Positions 63,666 to 64,000 of a stretch of 64,000 nt of DNA are shown here, in pieces. Under the pieces are notes generated by a model. It searched no databases, was not told where the DNA came from, and saw only the letters and a program-made list of their open reading frames with translations. Position 1 is the first letter of the stretch. Every line of letters starts with the position of its first letter. The position numbers and the translations under genes are program-made. This stretch comes from Flavisericum labens (GTDB taxonomy: Bacteria > Bacteroidota > Bacteroidia > Flavobacteriales > Flavobacteriaceae): the NCBI RefSeq assembly GCF_045446075.1, contig NZ_JBJJBQ010000011.1, positions 1-64,000 on the forward strand, written 5' to 3'.

Positions 63666-64000
63666 TTAGATTCCAATGGATCCCGATTTTATGGCGATAT
63701 CTATACCGCGTTTTAAGGTTCTAATGGTTTTTAGTGCGAGTTGTACTTGATTGGTTGGAATACTAGCTATTGGAACGCCTGTCCTTCCTAGAATTTTAAA
63801 AGCCAATGCTTTTTCATGGGTCGGTAATCCCAATAGCGTCGAAAAATAAGCATTGGGGTTTTTGATAAAGGCTTTCTTGGCATGATAGGATTCTGCATAG
63901 TTGCGTTTGTATGCAAAGGTTTTATCAAAGGTTTTTTCTGCTTTTGAAAAAAAGGCATCCCTGTCAAATCCACGTTTTACCAATTTACCATCAATCATAA
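63666..64000 (-). CDS. C-terminal part of a probable relaxase/mobilization protein (partial)
   Basis: At least 110 aa; the frame is open through the window edge, so the N-terminus with any relaxase motifs is missing. The visible part reads RGFDRDAFFSKAEKTFDKTF, then NYAESYHAKKAF, and ends in a helical LALKTIRTLKRGIDIAIKSG. The GFxRxxFxxxxEKxFD pattern resembles the C-terminal part of DUF5712-type mobilization proteins as I remember them. Position directly upstream of the coupling protein supports a relaxase. Confidence 0.55.
   Translation of the reverse strand, partial: MIDGKLVKRGFDRDAFFSKAEKTFDKTFAYKRNYAESYHAKKAFIKNPNAYFSTLLGLPTHEKALAFKILGRTGVPIASIPTNQVQLALKTIRTLKRGIDIAIKSGSIGI

Overview
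The window looks like a marine or polysaccharide-degrading Flavobacteriaceae (Bacteroidota) genome. It is AT-rich, promoters fit the Bacteroidota TTG-N19-TANNTTTG pattern, leaders are A-rich without Shine-Dalgarno sites, and it carries SusC/SusD pairs, a type IX secretion sorting domain and an FKBP lipoprotein with Asp-rich repeats. Positions 1-2966 are chromosomal housekeeping genes: FKBP lipoprotein, S4 RNA-binding protein, phosphoribosyltransferase, shikimate kinase and tRNA-Lys(TTT).

From the tRNA-Lys 3' end to the right edge the window is best read as one integrative conjugative element (ICE) of the Bacteroidota CTnDOT-like class. It holds a tyrosine integrase next to the tRNA (3202), a reversed and reduced tra operon traE-F-G-I-J-K-M-N (11285 down to 4442), a replication/regulation block (excisionase-like HTH, winged-helix protein, DnaC/IstB-like ATPase, RteC; 16243-18818), and on the far right a VirD4-like coupling protein and the end of a probable relaxase (62058-64000). 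The second attachment site lies outside the window.

Two cargo blocks sit inside this ICE. The first (16176 down to 11534) is a tight overlapping operon: a small XRE regulator, a C5-cytosine DNA methyltransferase, a protein with two GHKL ATPase domains (MORC/Hsp90-like N-terminus and histidine-kinase C-terminus), a receiver-domain protein, and a small protein with a caspase/gingipain-like His-Cys dyad. No nuclease is visible. I read it as a candidate phosphorelay- and protease-based defence or self-monitoring system; the combination is not one I recognise.

The second cargo (18985-61779, about 43 kb) is a polysaccharide utilization region between rteC and the coupling-protein gene. It contains an HTCS hybrid sensor, two SusC/SusD pairs, two GH53 endo-galactanases (one fused to four SusE/F-like repeats), a GH2 fused to a CE4 deacetylase, a GH5-like protein, two sulfatases, an SGNH esterase, three glycerophosphodiester phosphodiesterases, two PQQ-type propeller proteins, a GlpT-like transporter, an SSS sugar symporter and a Leloir pathway (galE, galT, galK, aldose epimerase). 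An ECF sigma factor and a FecR anti-sigma factor sit in the middle, beside the SusC that carries an STN signalling domain. Together these suggest uptake and breakdown of a beta-1,4-galactan that carries sulfate, acyl and possibly glycerophosphate substituents, with galactose entering the Leloir pathway and glycerol 3-phosphate imported separately.
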